Source: Anaerolineales bacterium
Lineage (GTDB): Bacteria; Chloroflexota; Anaerolineae; Anaerolineales; Villigracilaceae
Direction: 5' to 3'
Assembly: GCA_016789205.1 (NCBI GenBank)
Contig: JAEURF010000048.1
Location: 2,446 to 9,384 of the forward strand
DNA: 6,939 bases
Below the pieces are notes generated by a model. That model was not told the DNA's origin. It made no database searches and saw nothing but the letters and a program-made list of their open reading frames with translations. Positions 5,262 through 6,939 of the stretch are shown here, in pieces. Numbering within the stretch: position 1 is the stretch's first letter; every line of letters starts with the position of its first letter. The translations under genes and the position numbers were made by a program.

Positions 5262-6677
5262 ATGAAATTCAAAAAAATATTTTTTATTTTTCTACTATTT
5301 ATTTTTCCAGCAAATATTCTAACTGCATGTTCTTTCGCAAAGCCTGCACCTCGTTCGGATAAGCCAAATATTATTATCATTATTACAGATGACCAACCAC
5401 AGCACACATTGCAATTTATGCCTCAGGTACAGACTGAATTGGTAAGGCAGGGAATCAACTTTACAAATGCGTACGTTACAACGCCCTTATGTTGCCCAAG
5501 CCGCGCGAGTATTCTGACGGGGCAATATGTTTTTCGACATGGTGTCAAAACCAACCGCCAACCGGATGGAGGCGCATCCGTTTTTGATGATTCTTCAACT
5601 CTGCCGGTCTGGATGCAGGCAGGTGGTTATAAAACAGCATTAATTGGAAAATACTTAAATGATTATGATGCCTTACCCGAGGGATACATTCCTGCGGGCT
5701 GGGATGAATGGAATGCTTTGGTTTTGAAAGACCCCGCTAAAGATTTCTATTATGGTTATACATTGAATGAAAACGGAAAAATCGTTCAATATGGCTTTGA
5801 CTCACAAGATTACAGCACCGATGTTTTTAGCCAAAAAGCAGTTGACTTTATCCGTCAAAATAGCGACGCCCCTTTTTTTTTGATGTTTATGGCTTATGCG
5901 CCACATCAACCGTATTTAGCGGCAGAACGTCATAAAGATATGTTTAAGACATACGATGAAACTTTTAGTATCTATAAACCAGATAATTATTTTGAAGAAG
6001 ATATTTCAGATAAACCAGCTTGGTTAAATAGATACGAGCCACAAGACCAAGATTATGTTGAAAAAGTTCATCAAAGAATGTTACGTTCTTTAATGAGCGT
6101 GGATGATGCCGTTGGAGAAATTGTTAAGACTTTAGAAAAAGAAGGTATCCGTAACAATACTGTTATCATTTTCATGTCCGATAATGGTTTTGCTTTAGGA
6201 GACCATCGCCTAATTGGAAAGGCATGTCCTTACGAGGCGTGCCTTAAGATTCCGCTGGTAGTTTCATACCCTAACACAATCACAAATCCTTCAGCCAACG
6301 AAAACTTTGTCTTAAATATTGATATTGCACCAACCGTCTTAGAGCTAGCAGGGATTTCTAATTTATCGGTTATGGATGGCGAAAGTTTTGCAGAACTGCT
6401 CTCAAACCCTTCTGCTATTTGGCGTGATGGTTTTCTAATAGAACAATATCAAGACGACGGTGAGGAACGCGGTATGACTTCGTTTGTACCTGCCTATAAT
6501 GGTTTTCAGACGAAAGAATGGAAATATGTTGAGTATGTAACAGGCGAGCAAGAGTTATATAATCTACTTATTGACCCGTTTGAGATGAATAACCTTGCGA
6601 GTTTGCCTGAATATCAAAACATGATACAAGCGATGCAGGAAAGAATTAAAGCAATAAAAGGAAATTTGGAGAACTAA
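5262..6677 (+). CDS. Lipoprotein sulfatase, formylglycine-dependent (N-acetylglucosamine-6-sulfatase-like)
   Basis: The 471-residue enzyme belongs to the type I sulfatase (alkaline-phosphatase-like) superfamily. A lipoprotein signal peptide is clear: KFKK, a hydrophobic core at 6-20, and the lipobox LTAC with C23, so the mature protein is anchored outside the cytoplasmic membrane. The catalytic motif TTPLCCPSRASILTG places the nucleophile at C77 (C-C-P-S-R), to be converted to formylglycine by an FGE or anSME enzyme not encoded here. Metal ligands D43/D44 (TDDQ) and D307/N308 (SDNG) are present, as are the expected active-site residues K130 (IGKY), H215 (APHQP) and K320 (LIGK). It hydrolyses sulfate esters, most likely from a glycan; the CCPSR context resembles GlcNAc-6-sulfatases, but the substrate is not proven. 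Extra cysteines at 322 and 327 could pair. The thiolase gene begins on the next base after the stop. Confidence 0.95.
   Translation: MKFKKIFFIFLLFIFPANILTACSFAKPAPRSDKPNIIIIITDDQPQHTLQFMPQVQTELVRQGINFTNAYVTTPLCCPSRASILTGQYVFRHGVKTNRQPDGGASVFDDSSTLPVWMQAGGYKTALIGKYLNDYDALPEGYIPAGWDEWNALVLKDPAKDFYYGYTLNENGKIVQYGFDSQDYSTDVFSQKAVDFIRQNSDAPFFLMFMAYAPHQPYLAAERHKDMFKTYDETFSIYKPDNYFEEDISDKPAWLNRYEPQDQDYVEKVHQRMLRSLMSVDDAVGEIVKTLEKEGIRNNTVIIFMSDNGFALGDHRLIGKACPYEACLKIPLVVSYPNTITNPSANENFVLNIDIAPTVLELAGISNLSVMDGESFAELLSNPSAIWRDGFLIEQYQDDGEERGMTSFVPAYNGFQTKEWKYVEYVTGEQELYNLLIDPFEMNNLASLPEYQNMIQAMQERIKAIKGNLEN
6668..6671 (+). promoter_or_regulatory. Ribosome binding site for the thiolase, inside the sulfatase 3' end
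   Basis: GGAG lies six bases before the ATG at 6678 and is formed by the last codons of the sulfatase (TTGGAGAACTAAATG). It supports this start and implies that both genes are read from one mRNA. Confidence 0.65.
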
Positions 6678-6939
6678 ATGAATAACCCTGTAATTATTGA
6701 TGCAATCCGCACGCCGATTGGTGCGTTAGGCGGTGTGCTTTCCTCTGTCCGACCTGATGACATGGCGGCGCATGTCATTAAAGCCATTCTTGAGCGAAAT
6801 CAACTTGACCCAAAATTCATTGAAGAAGTTTTTCTTGGATGTGCCAATCAGGCGGGAGAAGATAATCGTGATGTTGCTCGAATGGCTGTGTTGTTAGCAG
6901 GTTTGCCAATTGAAGTGGGTGGCGTTACTGTCAATCGTT
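6678..6939 (+). CDS. Thiolase (acetyl-CoA acetyltransferase / 3-oxoadipyl-CoA thiolase type), N-terminal part
   Basis: The first 87 residues are present; the gene runs off the right edge. The start MNNPVIIDAIRTPIGALGG is the standard thiolase N-terminus. GCANQAGEDNRDVARMAVLLAGLP (54-77) is the segment I recall as typical of PcaF/PaaJ-like and related acetyl-CoA acyltransferases. The window stops at VTVNR, just before the nucleophilic cysteine expected in NRxCxSG at about residue 89, so catalytic competence cannot be confirmed. Thiolases cleave or form 3-ketoacyl-CoA in the cytoplasm, in fatty-acid, aromatic or acetoacetyl-CoA metabolism. The ATG directly abuts the sulfatase TAA with a usable Shine-Dalgarno site in the sulfatase end. 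No metabolic link to a secreted sulfatase is obvious, so the pairing may be simple packing. Family assignment is sure; substrate is not. Confidence 0.92.
   Translation, partial: MNNPVIIDAIRTPIGALGGVLSSVRPDDMAAHVIKAILERNQLDPKFIEEVFLGCANQAGEDNRDVARMAVLLAGLPIEVGGVTVNR

Noticed and set aside
5180..5407. Minus-strand open frame across the sulfatase 5' end
   Set aside because: It is antisense to the lipoprotein signal peptide and covers the divergent promoter region; no recognisable protein.

Overview
The window is a gene-dense piece of a bacterial chromosome. It holds five complete protein genes and two genes cut by the window edges. By eye the DNA is moderately AT-rich and the spacers are clearly AT-rich. 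Shine-Dalgarno-led, tightly packed genes are mixed with one gene that looks leaderless. There is no phage, IS element, CRISPR array, tRNA or rRNA. Gene content, the CACAAAG-type intergenic repeat and the PcaF-like thiolase would fit an environmental bacterium such as an Anaerolineae-type Chloroflexota, but this is a weak inference. No marker gene settles the taxonomy.

Left block (about 2-2551, + strand): the C-terminal end of a MacB/FtsX-type ABC transporter permease is followed by an 83-bp spacer carrying an ordered CACAAAG repeat. Then come an OmpR-family response regulator and a BaeS-like membrane histidine kinase separated by a single base. The natural reading is an envelope-stress or export module in which the two-component system controls the neighbouring exporter.

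Middle block (2673-5098, - strand, convergent with the kinase): a 678-residue CPA2 cation/proton antiporter with a cytosolic RCK (TrkA-N/TrkA-C) regulatory half. A small SnoaL/NTF2-like protein follows, and its start codon overlaps the antiporter stop as ATGA. The antiporter's nucleotide-binding loop has Glu where the first Gly of GxGxxG is expected.

Right block (5262-6939, + strand, divergent from the antiporter): a lipoprotein sulfatase with a CCPSR formylglycine motif. Directly abutting it (TAA|ATG) is the start of a thiolase of the acetyl-CoA acetyltransferase / 3-oxoadipyl-CoA thiolase type. The 163-bp divergent spacer holds a good SD and promoter for the antiporter, a perfect 8-bp dyad, and an extended -10 box so close to the sulfatase ATG that its mRNA would be essentially leaderless.

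I see no clear undescribed multi-gene system. The observations most worth checking are the altered RCK glycine motif with its coupled SnoaL partner, the 10-bp-phased repeat, and the leaderless sulfatase promoter.
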